From Treponema pedis (GTDB taxonomy: Bacteria; Spirochaetota; Spirochaetia; Treponematales; Treponemataceae), in NCBI RefSeq assembly GCF_017161325.1, contig NZ_CP045670.1:434001-498000 (forward strand): DNA of 64,000 nt, in the 5' to 3' direction. Made by a program: the position numbers and the translations under genes. Under the pieces are notes generated by a model. It did no database searches, was not told where the DNA came from, and was given only the letters and a program-made list of their open reading frames with translations. How positions within the stretch are numbered: position 1 is the first letter of the stretch; every line of letters begins with the position of its first letter. Positions 56,386 to 64,000 of this stretch are shown here, piece after piece.

Positions 56386-58941
56386 ATGAAATATAAAAAT
56401 TTACCGGTGTACGAACAAAAAGATAGAATTTTGGAAATGCTTGAACACAATCAAGTAATAGTTGTTGAAAGCCCTACGGGCTCGGGAAAGACTACACAGC
56501 TTCCCGTTATTTTACATGAAGCAGGTTATAGCGGTACCGGTATAATCGGAGTTACGCAGCCGCGCCGTATTGCAGCTCTTTCGGTAAGCGAATTTATTTC
56601 AAAACAACTGGGTGAAAAAATGCAATCCATAGTACCTTGGCATAAACCGTGTATTGTCGGCTACAAAATGCGTTTTGAAGATGTAACTTCACCCGATACG
56701 AAAATTAAAATAATGACGGACGGAATTCTTTTACAGGAAATGAAGCTTGACCCGTGGCTGAGCAAGTATTCCGTTATTTTAGTGGACGAAGCTCATGAGC
56801 GTAGTTTAAATATTGATTTTATTTTAGGGCTTTTAAAAAGGGTAATTGCGGAACGTAAAGATTTTAAAGTAATAATTTCTTCCGCTACCATAAACACCGA
56901 TTTATTTTCAATGTATTTTGACGGCTGTCCTGTTATAAAAATCGATGCAATTACATATCCGGTAACTCTTATTTTCGACCCGCCCGCAATTACGGCTTCT
57001 ACCGACACTTTAAATGCCGAAACCGCACTGATGGATAAAATAGCTTCGATAGTAGGACGCATTTTAAGCGAAGGGCGAAGCGGCGCTATTTTGGTTTTTC
57101 TTCCCGGGGAGCGGGCAATAAAAAATTGTATAGAACGGCTTTCAAAAGAACCGTGGTTTAAAAAACTTTTTCCTCTGCCCCTTTACGGAAGATTAAGTAA
57201 AGAAGAACAGGAACGCGTTTTTAAATCTCCGCCTTTCGGAAAAAAGAAAATAGTTATTTCTACAAATATCGCGGAAACTTCTATAACTATAAACGATATC
57301 GCGGCGGTAATAGATTCAGGACTTGCAAAACTTAACTTTTATAATCCCTTTACCTTTACTTCAAGCCTCGATGAAACCGTAATTTCAAAGGCTTCATGCA
57401 ATCAAAGACGAGGAAGGGCGGGGCGCACTCAAGAAGGAGTTTGTTACCGCCTTTATACGCGTAAAGATTTTGAAAGCCGCCAGCTGTATACCTTAGAAGA
57501 AATTTACCGCACGGATTTATCCGAAGTTGTAATGCGTATGGCGGAATTGGGAATTTACGATTTTGAAAATTTCGATTTTATTTCGCCTCCAGGTAAAAAA
57601 GGAATTATCGGTGCCGTCGATACCCTTAATATGCTTGACGCTTTGGAAAAAGACAATTCGCTCAGCAATATCGGAAAAATGATGTGTTCGTTTCCTCTTG
57701 CACCCCGCCAGTCTAGAATAATTGTAGAAGCGATTATACGTTACCCGGACTTAATAGAGGAAGTTTTAATTGCAGCGGCTTTTCTTTCGGCGCGCAGCCC
57801 CTTTATATTTATTGACGGAGAAGAAATTGAAGCAAGAAAGGCTCATTCTCTTTTTGACGAACCTATGGGAGATTTCGCTTCGTTTTTAAAAGTATTTAGG
57901 ATGTACTGTCAAGCTGCGGATAAAGAGCGTTTTTGTAAAATTCATTATCTTGATGAAAGAATAATGGCTGAAATTATAAATATAAAAGAACAGCTTGAAT
58001 TGATTGTTTCGGATATGGGCGTTCCGATTTTATCGGGCGGAAAAATTGACGATTATTTAAAATGCATCGCCAAAGGAATGATTCAGTTTGTCTGTGCGGC
58101 TCAAGGAAAAGATTGTTATAGAAGTCTTACTACCGAAAAGATTTTTATTCATCCGGGCTCCTGTATGTACAAAGAAAAGCGGCAGTTTATTGTTGCAGGC
58201 GAAATTGTGCGCACTTCCAGAATGTATGCGATGTCCGTATCTCCGCTTTCAAAAAAAATAATAGAAGAAGTGGCTCCCGCTCTTTTGGATAAAAAAGAAA
58301 AAACTTCACAGCGCAGCGTAAAGAATTCGGAAGAAGAAAAGGATAAAATTAAAGAAGATTCCGTAACTATGGAAGGAGAAAAGTATTCCATAAAGAAAAT
58401 AAAAGGAAAAAAGCATATTATTCTTCCTTGGGAAAATTTTAAAAAAACTGCGGCGGAAATAAAAGAAAAATACGGTATTGACGGAAAAACCCAAAACGGA
58501 GCCTTACAGCAGCTAAAAGGCTTGCGCGGAAAAATAGAAATGCGGGACTGCGAGTTGCTGACGGGAGAAAAACTTGATTTGATTTTTAATGTTGTAAATA
58601 ACTTTAATATTGAACCTCTTACAAAAAAAGAGGAGGAAGACATTCGTTTAAAGAATAAAAATTTTACCGTACCTCAAGATATTGAAAATCTTATAGTCTA
58701 TATTCAGTTTCTTTTTAGAACAACCATTGCAAAACAAAAAAATAAACAGTTGGGCTTTATTACATTATTTTGTAACGGTGAAGGAACCTTTTGGTTTAAA
58801 ACGTCGCGCGGTTTTCATACGGCGCTGCACGAAAGCCTTGTTTCGCTGCAAAGTTTAATAGACCTTGCAGGTGAAAATTTTACAAATGAACAAAAACAGG
58901 CGGTAAGCGGTATTTACGGCAAAATGAGCAAGATTATTTAA
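56386..58941 (+). CDS. hrpA: HrpA-like DEAH-box RNA helicase
   Basis: 851 residues from the ATG at 56386 (MKYKNLPVYEQ). DEAH helicase motifs: I ESPTGSGKTTQ, II VDEAHERSLN, III SSATINT, V STNIAETSITI, VI QRRGRAGRTQEG. Helicase-associated and OB regions follow. It is shorter than the 1300-residue E. coli HrpA and lacks its long C-terminal extension, but it has a Lys/Glu-rich insert at about 645-690. Borrelia HrpA of similar size affects gene expression and infectivity. The gene appears near-leaderless. Confidence 0.9.
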   Translation: MKYKNLPVYEQKDRILEMLEHNQVIVVESPTGSGKTTQLPVILHEAGYSGTGIIGVTQPRRIAALSVSEFISKQLGEKMQSIVPWHKPCIVGYKMRFEDVTSPDTKIKIMTDGILLQEMKLDPWLSKYSVILVDEAHERSLNIDFILGLLKRVIAERKDFKVIISSATINTDLFSMYFDGCPVIKIDAITYPVTLIFDPPAITASTDTLNAETALMDKIASIVGRILSEGRSGAILVFLPGERAIKNCIERLSKEPWFKKLFPLPLYGRLSKEEQERVFKSPPFGKKKIVISTNIAETSITINDIAAVIDSGLAKLNFYNPFTFTSSLDETVISKASCNQRRGRAGRTQEGVCYRLYTRKDFESRQLYTLEEIYRTDLSEVVMRMAELGIYDFENFDFISPPGKKGIIGAVDTLNMLDALEKDNSLSNIGKMMCSFPLAPRQSRIIVEAIIRYPDLIEEVLIAAAFLSARSPFIFIDGEEIEARKAHSLFDEPMGDFASFLKVFRMYCQAADKERFCKIHYLDERIMAEIINIKEQLELIVSDMGVPILSGGKIDDYLKCIAKGMIQFVCAAQGKDCYRSLTTEKIFIHPGSCMYKEKRQFIVAGEIVRTSRMYAMSVSPLSKKIIEEVAPALLDKKEKTSQRSVKNSEEEKDKIKEDSVTMEGEKYSIKKIKGKKHIILPWENFKKTAAEIKEKYGIDGKTQNGALQQLKGLRGKIEMRDCELLTGEKLDLIFNVVNNFNIEPLTKKEEEDIRLKNKNFTVPQDIENLIVYIQFLFRTTIAKQKNKQLGFITLFCNGEGTFWFKTSRGFHTALHESLVSLQSLIDLAGENFTNEQKQAVSGIYGKMSKII

Positions 58942-59094
58942 AACCTCTTTTTTTATTTTTGTCAATATTCAATAAATATTCTATAATTTATTGATATTTT
59001 GGATATTTTTTGGTAACTTATTCCGATAATGTTTGTTAAAAATCTTATTACGGACGTTACATATCTTATATTTACTTTTAGGAGATAAAAATTA

Positions 59095-60648
59095 ATGAAA
59101 AATATAATGAAAACGGTATTTGCGGGTATTTTTACCCTTGTATTCTTCGCAGCATGCGATATGGGAAATAAGACGGCTTTTTTGGACATCTTGTCTCAAA
59201 AAGAAGTCGGTGCCCCCGAAAAAATTGCGGCGGTAAATTTAATAAGCGGAGAGAGGCGGAAAAATGTAAAAGAAGAAGTTTTCAATGCCCTCGGAATTGC
59301 CGCAGGAAATATGACCGCTTCGGATGCTGCAAAAAAAATAGCTGCCGCTTCAAATACGACGGTAGACGGAATTGCCTTTGAAGAAAACAGGGCTTTGGCT
59401 TATGACGATAAAGACGGAACGTTTATAGTAAGTGTAAAAGGGACGAAAGACGGAGTCCGGTTTGAAACGAGAATTGAAGCGAACGGGTTTACTCATCCGT
59501 ATATAAATACCAGTTTAGGCGGTGTGATTTATAAAGAAAGGTATTTAATTTTTGATAAGGCTATAGAGAAAAATCTTCCGCTTGAAACATTTATTACTGA
59601 AGCCAATAATACAAACGGTATCGGTTATGTCTCTTTTGAATATACACTTAACGGAAACGATAAAACAGTTACTATAGGAAATAATTCCGCGTATAGTTTG
59701 ACAGCCTCGTTTAGTAGAAATCGAAATAATACAATAAAGCTAACTGCCAATTATTCAGTAATTTTACGAACATATCCTAATTTTGAAGGTAAGGAGGGTA
59801 TATCTAAAAATAACTTCAGTAGTAAAGTCATAAAAGATGATGAAAAATATTTTGAAGAGAAAGATGTATTTGATTATATTTTAAATAAAGTAAAAAATGA
59901 TACCGATTTTATTAAAGCTTATTCCGATGGATTTGCTTCTGAATATTATGCCAGAGCGATTATGTTAAATCAAGCCGGAAATTTATTTGATGAAACGAAA
60001 ATAAAAGAATACAAGGATTTGTATGAAAAAGATGGAGGACATATCAAAATAGAAGATATTACTGCTGCAGTGTACAATATAAGAAACGGCGGTATAAATG
60101 CAGATGATTATAAGGGAGAATTAACTGTAACATATTATATTGCAAAAAAAGATTTAGTAACTGAATATAATGTAAATAAAATATCAAAAACTCATACCGT
60201 TATACGTTCTGGATTTAAAACGATAAAAAAGAATGCTCTTACCGATAGTAATGGAAAAAAAATACTTACTTTTAGTATAGGTAAAAATAACGGAAAAAGA
60301 GACAAATGGCTAGATAAAGAAATCAAAAATGCAGCTCTGATAGATAGGAATACAGGAGCCATTAAAGATGATTATAGTGATTGGTTTAATTTAAAATCCG
60401 AAGTTCTTAATAATAATGATACCGTCGGTTATCACCTTATTTTAAATGGAGAAAGTTATTCCAGTATGCTTCCCAGTGCTCAAGAACAGTTTTTAATAAA
60501 AACACAAGATACGGACCAACACATACTTATACAAAGATTGATTTTATCGAAGGATAAAGGTAACGAAAATCTTAATATAGAGGTGCTTTTTATGGGTGGA
60601 GATGAAAATAATCCGGTGAAATTCTCCATTAAACCTAATCATTATTAA
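59095..60648 (+). CDS. Treponemal lipoprotein of unknown function
   Basis: 517 residues. Lipoprotein signal (MKNIMKTVFAGIFTLVFFAAC, Cys at about 21, given here by position). The first third uses the same codons as neighbours. From about 59560 on, G+C falls and codons such as ATA, AGT and CTA become frequent, so the two parts may have different origins. The mature part has repeated short strands and many Lys, Asn and Asp. No family recognised. TAGGAG lies 10 nt before the ATG. Ends at a strong terminator. Confidence 0.7.
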   Translation: MKNIMKTVFAGIFTLVFFAACDMGNKTAFLDILSQKEVGAPEKIAAVNLISGERRKNVKEEVFNALGIAAGNMTASDAAKKIAAASNTTVDGIAFEENRALAYDDKDGTFIVSVKGTKDGVRFETRIEANGFTHPYINTSLGGVIYKERYLIFDKAIEKNLPLETFITEANNTNGIGYVSFEYTLNGNDKTVTIGNNSAYSLTASFSRNRNNTIKLTANYSVILRTYPNFEGKEGISKNNFSSKVIKDDEKYFEEKDVFDYILNKVKNDTDFIKAYSDGFASEYYARAIMLNQAGNLFDETKIKEYKDLYEKDGGHIKIEDITAAVYNIRNGGINADDYKGELTVTYYIAKKDLVTEYNVNKISKTHTVIRSGFKTIKKNALTDSNGKKILTFSIGKNNGKRDKWLDKEIKNAALIDRNTGAIKDDYSDWFNLKSEVLNNNDTVGYHLILNGESYSSMLPSAQEQFLIKTQDTDQHILIQRLILSKDKGNENLNIEVLFMGGDENNPVKFSIKPNHY

Positions 60649-60654
60649 CTTATT

Positions 60655-60690
60655 AAAAGCCTGCCTGAAAATCAATAGGCAGGCTTTTTT
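60655..60690 (+). terminator. Terminator of the lipoprotein gene
   Basis: Perfect 12-bp stem (60655-60666 with 60677-60688), 10-nt loop and T6 (60685-60690). Confidence 0.85.
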
Positions 60691-60746
60691 ATTTATCTTT
60701 GTGTAATCTTAAATTTACATTTTACAAAAAATCGTAAATTTCTATG

Positions 60747-60775
60747 TTGCAAAATTTTAAGTTTTATGCCATAAT
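60747..60775 (+). promoter_or_regulatory. fhs promoter, predicted leaderless
   Basis: TTGCAA (60747-60752), 17-nt spacer, CATAAT (60770-60775), then 6 nt to the ATG at 60782. No Shine-Dalgarno. Confidence 0.55.
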
Positions 60776-60781
60776 ATTCTT

Positions 60782-62446
60782 ATGAAAACAGACATCGAAA
60801 TAGCTAGAGAGGCGAAGCTAAATAAAATCGCCGATATCGCAAAAGGTTTAGGAATTCACGACGATAACGTTATTCCTTATGGGAACTATATAGCCAAAGT
60901 GCCGTATAGCGTCATAGATGATGAAAAGGTAAAAAAGAATAATCTTATTCTTGTTACCGCCATTACTCCGACAAAGGCCGGAATCGGAAAGACAACGGTT
61001 TCTATAGGACTTGCTCTCGGAATGAACAAAATAGGAAAGAAAACCGTAGTTGCCTTGCGCGAACCTTCGCTTGGTCCCTGCTTCGGAATGAAAGGCGGGG
61101 CTGCCGGCGGCGGATATGCTCAAGTGCTTCCTATGGAAGATATAAACTTGCACTTTACGGGAGACTTCCATGCCATAACTTCCGCTCACAATATGATAAG
61201 CGCCTTATTCGATAACTACATTTTCCGCAATCAGGGAACGCCTAAGGCTATCAAAAAAGTTTTGTGGAAGAGGGTTTTGGACGTAAACGACAGGAGCTTG
61301 CGCCAAGTTATTACCGGCTTGGGCGACGGAAACGGTGTTATTATGGAATCCGGTTTTGATATAACCCCGGCTTCCGAAATTATGGCAATTTTCTGTCTTT
61401 CCAAAGATATAGAAGATTTACGCAGAAGAATCGAGCAGATTATTCTCGGCTACGATACCGAAAACAATGCGGTAACCGTAAAAGATTTAGGCATTGCAGG
61501 TTCTATTGTAGTTCTTCTTAAAAATGCAATAAATCCGAACCTCGTTCAAACAACCGAAAACACCCCCGCCTTTATTCACGGCGGACCTTTCGCAAATATT
61601 GCACACGGTTGTAACTCGGTAATAGCTACAAAAACGGCCTTAACTTACGGTGAATACGTAATTACCGAAGCCGGCTTCGCAGCCGACCTCGGTGCCGAAA
61701 AGTTTTTCGACATTAAGTGCCGAAAAGCGGGATTAAACCCCAAGCTGACCGTAATTGCCGCAACTACGGGCGGTTTAAAAATGCACGGCGATGTTCCGGA
61801 AAAAGAAATTTCAAAACCCAATGCGGACGCTCTTAAAAAAGGTTTGGCTAATTTGGATAAACACATCGAAAATATGAAAAAATTCGGACAAACCGTAATA
61901 GTTGCTTTAAACCGCTACGGCTATGACCAGGATTCCGAGCTGGAACTCGTTAAAAAACACTGCGAAGCTCAAGGAGTAGGCTTTGCCGTAAACAATGCCT
62001 TTGTCGAAGGCGGAAAAGGAGCAGTCGAACTTGCCGAACTTGTGGTAAAAACGATTGCCGAAAAACCGTCCAAACCTCTTCAATTTATTTATGACGACGG
62101 CGATGCCGTTAAAACCAAAATCGGTAAAATTTGTAAAGAAATTTACGGAGCGAGGGAAGTTACGTACTCCGCAGCTGCCGACAAGATGATTAAAAAGATT
62201 GAAGAATCGGGCTTCGGCAAATACCCCGTATGTATTGCAAAAACCCAATACTCGTTCTCAGGCGACCCGAAACTCTACGGCGTTCCCAAAGATTTTGAAA
62301 TGAACGTCCGCGATGTTGTCCTTAATTCCGGCTCCGAAATGGTTGTTGCAATTATGGGAGATATGATGAGAATGCCAGGCTTACCGAAAGACCCTCAGGC
62401 AATTCATATTGACTTGGTAAACGGAAATATCGAAGGTCTTTCGTAA
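60782..62446 (+). CDS. fhs: Formate-tetrahydrofolate ligase
   Basis: 554 residues, full length. ATP-dependent synthesis of 10-formyl-tetrahydrofolate from formate. Phosphate loop [11 protein letters not shown] (about 62-72), [19 protein letters not shown] (about 95-113), and the Thr/Glu-rich [18 protein letters not shown]. In anaerobic treponemes it links formate to one-carbon metabolism and purine synthesis. No other folate gene is adjacent. Confidence 0.97.
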   Translation: MKTDIEIAREAKLNKIADIAKGLGIHDDNVIPYGNYIAKVPYSVIDDEKVKKNNLILVTAITPTKAGIGKTTVSIGLALGMNKIGKKTVVALREPSLGPCFGMKGGAAGGGYAQVLPMEDINLHFTGDFHAITSAHNMISALFDNYIFRNQGTPKAIKKVLWKRVLDVNDRSLRQVITGLGDGNGVIMESGFDITPASEIMAIFCLSKDIEDLRRRIEQIILGYDTENNAVTVKDLGIAGSIVVLLKNAINPNLVQTTENTPAFIHGGPFANIAHGCNSVIATKTALTYGEYVITEAGFAADLGAEKFFDIKCRKAGLNPKLTVIAATTGGLKMHGDVPEKEISKPNADALKKGLANLDKHIENMKKFGQTVIVALNRYGYDQDSELELVKKHCEAQGVGFAVNNAFVEGGKGAVELAELVVKTIAEKPSKPLQFIYDDGDAVKTKIGKICKEIYGAREVTYSAAADKMIKKIEESGFGKYPVCIAKTQYSFSGDPKLYGVPKDFEMNVRDVVLNSGSEMVVAIMGDMMRMPGLPKDPQAIHIDLVNGNIEGLS

Positions 62447-62531
62447 TTTTCCGTAAATACTCGGTGTATTTGCCGTTCAGCTTACTTAAAAAAAGCGGGA
62501 GCGGAAAGGTCTTGCCGTTTATACAATAATG

Positions 62532-62560
62532 TTGTATAATTCGGTAAAGTAATTTATAAA
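62532..62560 (+). promoter_or_regulatory. Promoter of the LysM lipoprotein gene
   Basis: TTGTAT (62532-62537), 17-nt spacer, TATAAA (62555-62560). Leader of about 32 nt with TGAGGAGT. Confidence 0.45.
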
Positions 62561-62598
62561 ACAGGAAAACCTGTATTTATATTTTTGAGGAGTAAAAT

Positions 62599-63090
62599 AT
62601 GAACAAAATTTTGAAAATGCTGGCAATTGCCGCCATTGTTTCATTTGTTTTCTCTAGCTGCGGAACTCCGCCGCCCGCTCCGCCTGCGGAAAAACCCGCA
62701 CCGGTTATGGAAGACCCGAAACCGGAACCGGAGCCTGCCCCCGCGCAGGAAGCCGCTCCTATGGCTGAAGAGCCTATGGACGTTCCTGTAAAGGAGTACA
62801 TTGTAGTTGCGGGAGATACCCTATCGCAAATTGCGCTTAAGTTCTACGGAACAAGGGAAAAGGCGTATTATTTCCCGATAATAATGACGGTTACACCCGG
62901 AGTTATTAAGCACCCGGATAAGCTTACACCTAAAATGAAGCTTTTAATTCCCGATTTTGAATTATTTATGAAGCATTCCGCTTCAAAAGAAAAGTCAAAA
63001 CCGGATTTTGAAAAATGTATCAAAATTTACGAAGACGAAGGCAGAAGCGGTGTAGCTCAATCTCTTAGAATGAGAGTTCAAAAATTCTAA
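62599..63090 (+). CDS. LysM-domain lipoprotein with Pro-rich linker
   Basis: 163 residues. Lipoprotein signal (ILKMLAIAAIVSFVFSSC, Cys at about 21), then a Pro/Ala/Glu linker (about 22-62) that spans the periplasm or peptidoglycan layer, a LysM domain (EYIVVAGDTLSQIALKFYG to about KLLIP), and a helical tail. LysM binds N-acetylglucosamine in peptidoglycan. It probably tethers the outer membrane or its partner to the cell wall (inference). GAGGAG precedes the ATG. Confidence 0.88.
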   Translation: MNKILKMLAIAAIVSFVFSSCGTPPPAPPAEKPAPVMEDPKPEPEPAPAQEAAPMAEEPMDVPVKEYIVVAGDTLSQIALKFYGTREKAYYFPIIMTVTPGVIKHPDKLTPKMKLLIPDFELFMKHSASKEKSKPDFEKCIKIYEDEGRSGVAQSLRMRVQKF

Positions 63091-63127
63091 TTTTTTAATT
63101 GGGAATTTATGACTTTCATAAAAACTG

Positions 63128-63160
63128 CTTCCCCGCTTTTTTTGCGGGGAAGTTTTTTTT
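63128..63160 (+). terminator. Terminator of the LysM gene
   Basis: 9-bp GC-rich stem (63128-63136 with 63144-63152), loop of seven T and a T8 tail (63153-63160). Confidence 0.85.
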
Positions 63161-63182
63161 CGCTTTAACAGGAGCATTTGTT

Positions 63183-64000
63183 ATGGAAATACACAAAGAC
63201 TATCTGCGATATGCGGTGGAGCTTTCAAAAGAACTGTTGCAAATACACAGCCCCGGAGGATATACCGTAAATGCCATAGACCGTTTAAAAAAAGAATTCG
63301 ATTCGCTCGGCATTAAATATACCGAAACGAACAAGGGCGCAATTTACGGTACAATCGAAGGTAAAAAGACAGAAAAACACAGAGTTGTTTCAGCCCATGC
63401 CGATACCTTAGGCGCTATGGTCAGGCAAATAAAACCGAACGGTTGTTTAAAACTTGCGCCCATAGGCGGCATCGCTTTTAACAGTATTGAGGGAGAAACG
63501 CTTTACATAATAACCCGTACCGGAAAAATTATTACGGGAACCGGTTTACCCGAAAAAGCCTCCGTTCATATTTTTGAAAACATTGAAAAAGAAGAGCGTA
63601 ACGGCGAAACCTTTGAAGTCAGGCTTGATGCCGATACTTCTTCTAAAGAGGAAACTCTTAAACTCGGAATAAATGTCGGGGATTTTGTCGCCTTTGAGCC
63701 CCGCACCGTAGAAACTCCCGAGGGCTATATAAAATCGCGCCATTTGGACGATAAGGCTTGTATAGGAATGATGTTTGCCGTTTGCAAATATTTAAAAGAA
63801 AAAAACGAAAAACCGGCTTATACTACGCATTTTTTTATCAGTAATTATGAAGAAATAGGGCACGGATTTTACGGCATTCCGAAAGAATGCTTTGAAGTTC
63901 TTGCAGTCGATATCGGTACGGTAGGCGGCTTACAAAATTCCGATGAACATGCCGTTACGATTATTGCAAAGGATTCCCGTACTCCATACGATTACGGCTT
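63183..64000 (+). CDS. M42 family metallopeptidase (partial, runs off the window)
   Basis: 272 codons are visible and the frame is open at the right edge. Metal-binding motifs of M42 glutamyl aminopeptidase/TET peptidases are present: VVSAHADTLGAMV (first His/Asp), SRHLDDKA (bridging Asp), NYEEIGHGFYG (Glu-Glu pair), AVDIG, and a PDZ-like insert in between (about 95-180). The family removes N-terminal residues from small peptides, fitting a peptide-fermenting lifestyle. AACAGGAGC lies before the ATG at 63183. Confidence 0.88.
   Translation, partial: MEIHKDYLRYAVELSKELLQIHSPGGYTVNAIDRLKKEFDSLGIKYTETNKGAIYGTIEGKKTEKHRVVSAHADTLGAMVRQIKPNGCLKLAPIGGIAFNSIEGETLYIITRTGKIITGTGLPEKASVHIFENIEKEERNGETFEVRLDADTSSKEETLKLGINVGDFVAFEPRTVETPEGYIKSRHLDDKACIGMMFAVCKYLKEKNEKPAYTTHFFISNYEEIGHGFYGIPKECFEVLAVDIGTVGGLQNSDEHAVTIIAKDSRTPYDYG

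Noticed and set aside
1-64000. CRISPR arrays, insertion sequences, prophage or integrative elements
   Set aside because: No regularly spaced repeats, transposase, integrase or phage genes were seen. The window looks like stable chromosome.

Overview
The window looks like a chromosome segment of a host-associated Treponema close to the T. denticola group. The evidence is an AT-rich genome (roughly 35-40% G+C by eye), spirochaete-type lipoprotein signals, a Trep_Strep-family ECF S component, HPr kinase/HPr/EIIA-Ntr without sugar permeases in view, a threonyl-tRNA synthetase lacking the TGS domain, and RpoB with Asn at the rifampicin position 531. The genus is an inference from gene content. I could not run a search.

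Layout. 1-800 is apparently non-coding. 801-2069 carries hprK and ptsH. 2220-7681 is a TolC/MacA/MacB-type efflux operon (outer-membrane factor, adaptor, ATPase, FtsX permease) with an EpmA/GenX-like lysyl ligase at its end. 7823-10378 (minus) is a Cu(+) P-type ATPase with metal-binding domains at both ends, facing away from valS (10577-13279). 13361-17723 holds an ABC-ATPase remnant, a lipoprotein plus RidA pair (minus), a TrmH-type rRNA methylase and a membrane protein. 17948-20782 is rplU-prp-rpmA, then obgE-nadD. 20820-24033 (minus) encodes a double-cubane-cluster reductase, its ATP-dependent activase, a reduced paralogue and a DUF3343 protein. 24497-31116 has a chemoreceptor, a DUF2089/SHOCT regulator pair, a histidine phosphatase, a small membrane protein, a PtsN-like EIIA and a DUF5312-like protein. 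31203-42589 is the translation and transcription core: tRNA-Thr, rpmG, tRNA-Trp, secE, nusG, rplKAJL, rpoBC. 43072-46645 holds the ECF S component, a predicted small RNA, a frameshifted uvrC (minus) and a lipoprotein. 46715-54872 holds an MFS transporter (minus), an M29 aminopeptidase, sufS-sufU, an SH3-like lipoprotein, an outer-membrane-like protein and thrS (minus). 55032-64000 holds a DesK/NarX-type kinase (minus), an HrpA-like helicase, a lipoprotein, fhs, a LysM lipoprotein and the start of an M42 peptidase.

Most core genes are ordinary. The most interesting signals are regulatory. (1) Seven or more genes have a sigma-70-type -10 box only 6-9 nt before the start codon and no Shine-Dalgarno, so they are predicted to be leaderless or nearly so (hprK, copA, the trmH-type gene, histidine phosphatase, ptsN, DUF5312, fhs, hrpA). 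(2) A consensus promoter followed about 70 nt later by a strong terminator, with no ORF, predicts a small RNA whose terminator loop carries the anti-Shine-Dalgarno sequence. (3) copA has an in-frame internal ATG behind a strong Shine-Dalgarno that would release a free CopZ-like chaperone. (4) uvrC is split by a -1 frame change exactly at an A AAA AAC slippery heptamer. (5) A perfect 20-bp inverted repeat fills the promoter spacer of the histidine phosphatase gene.
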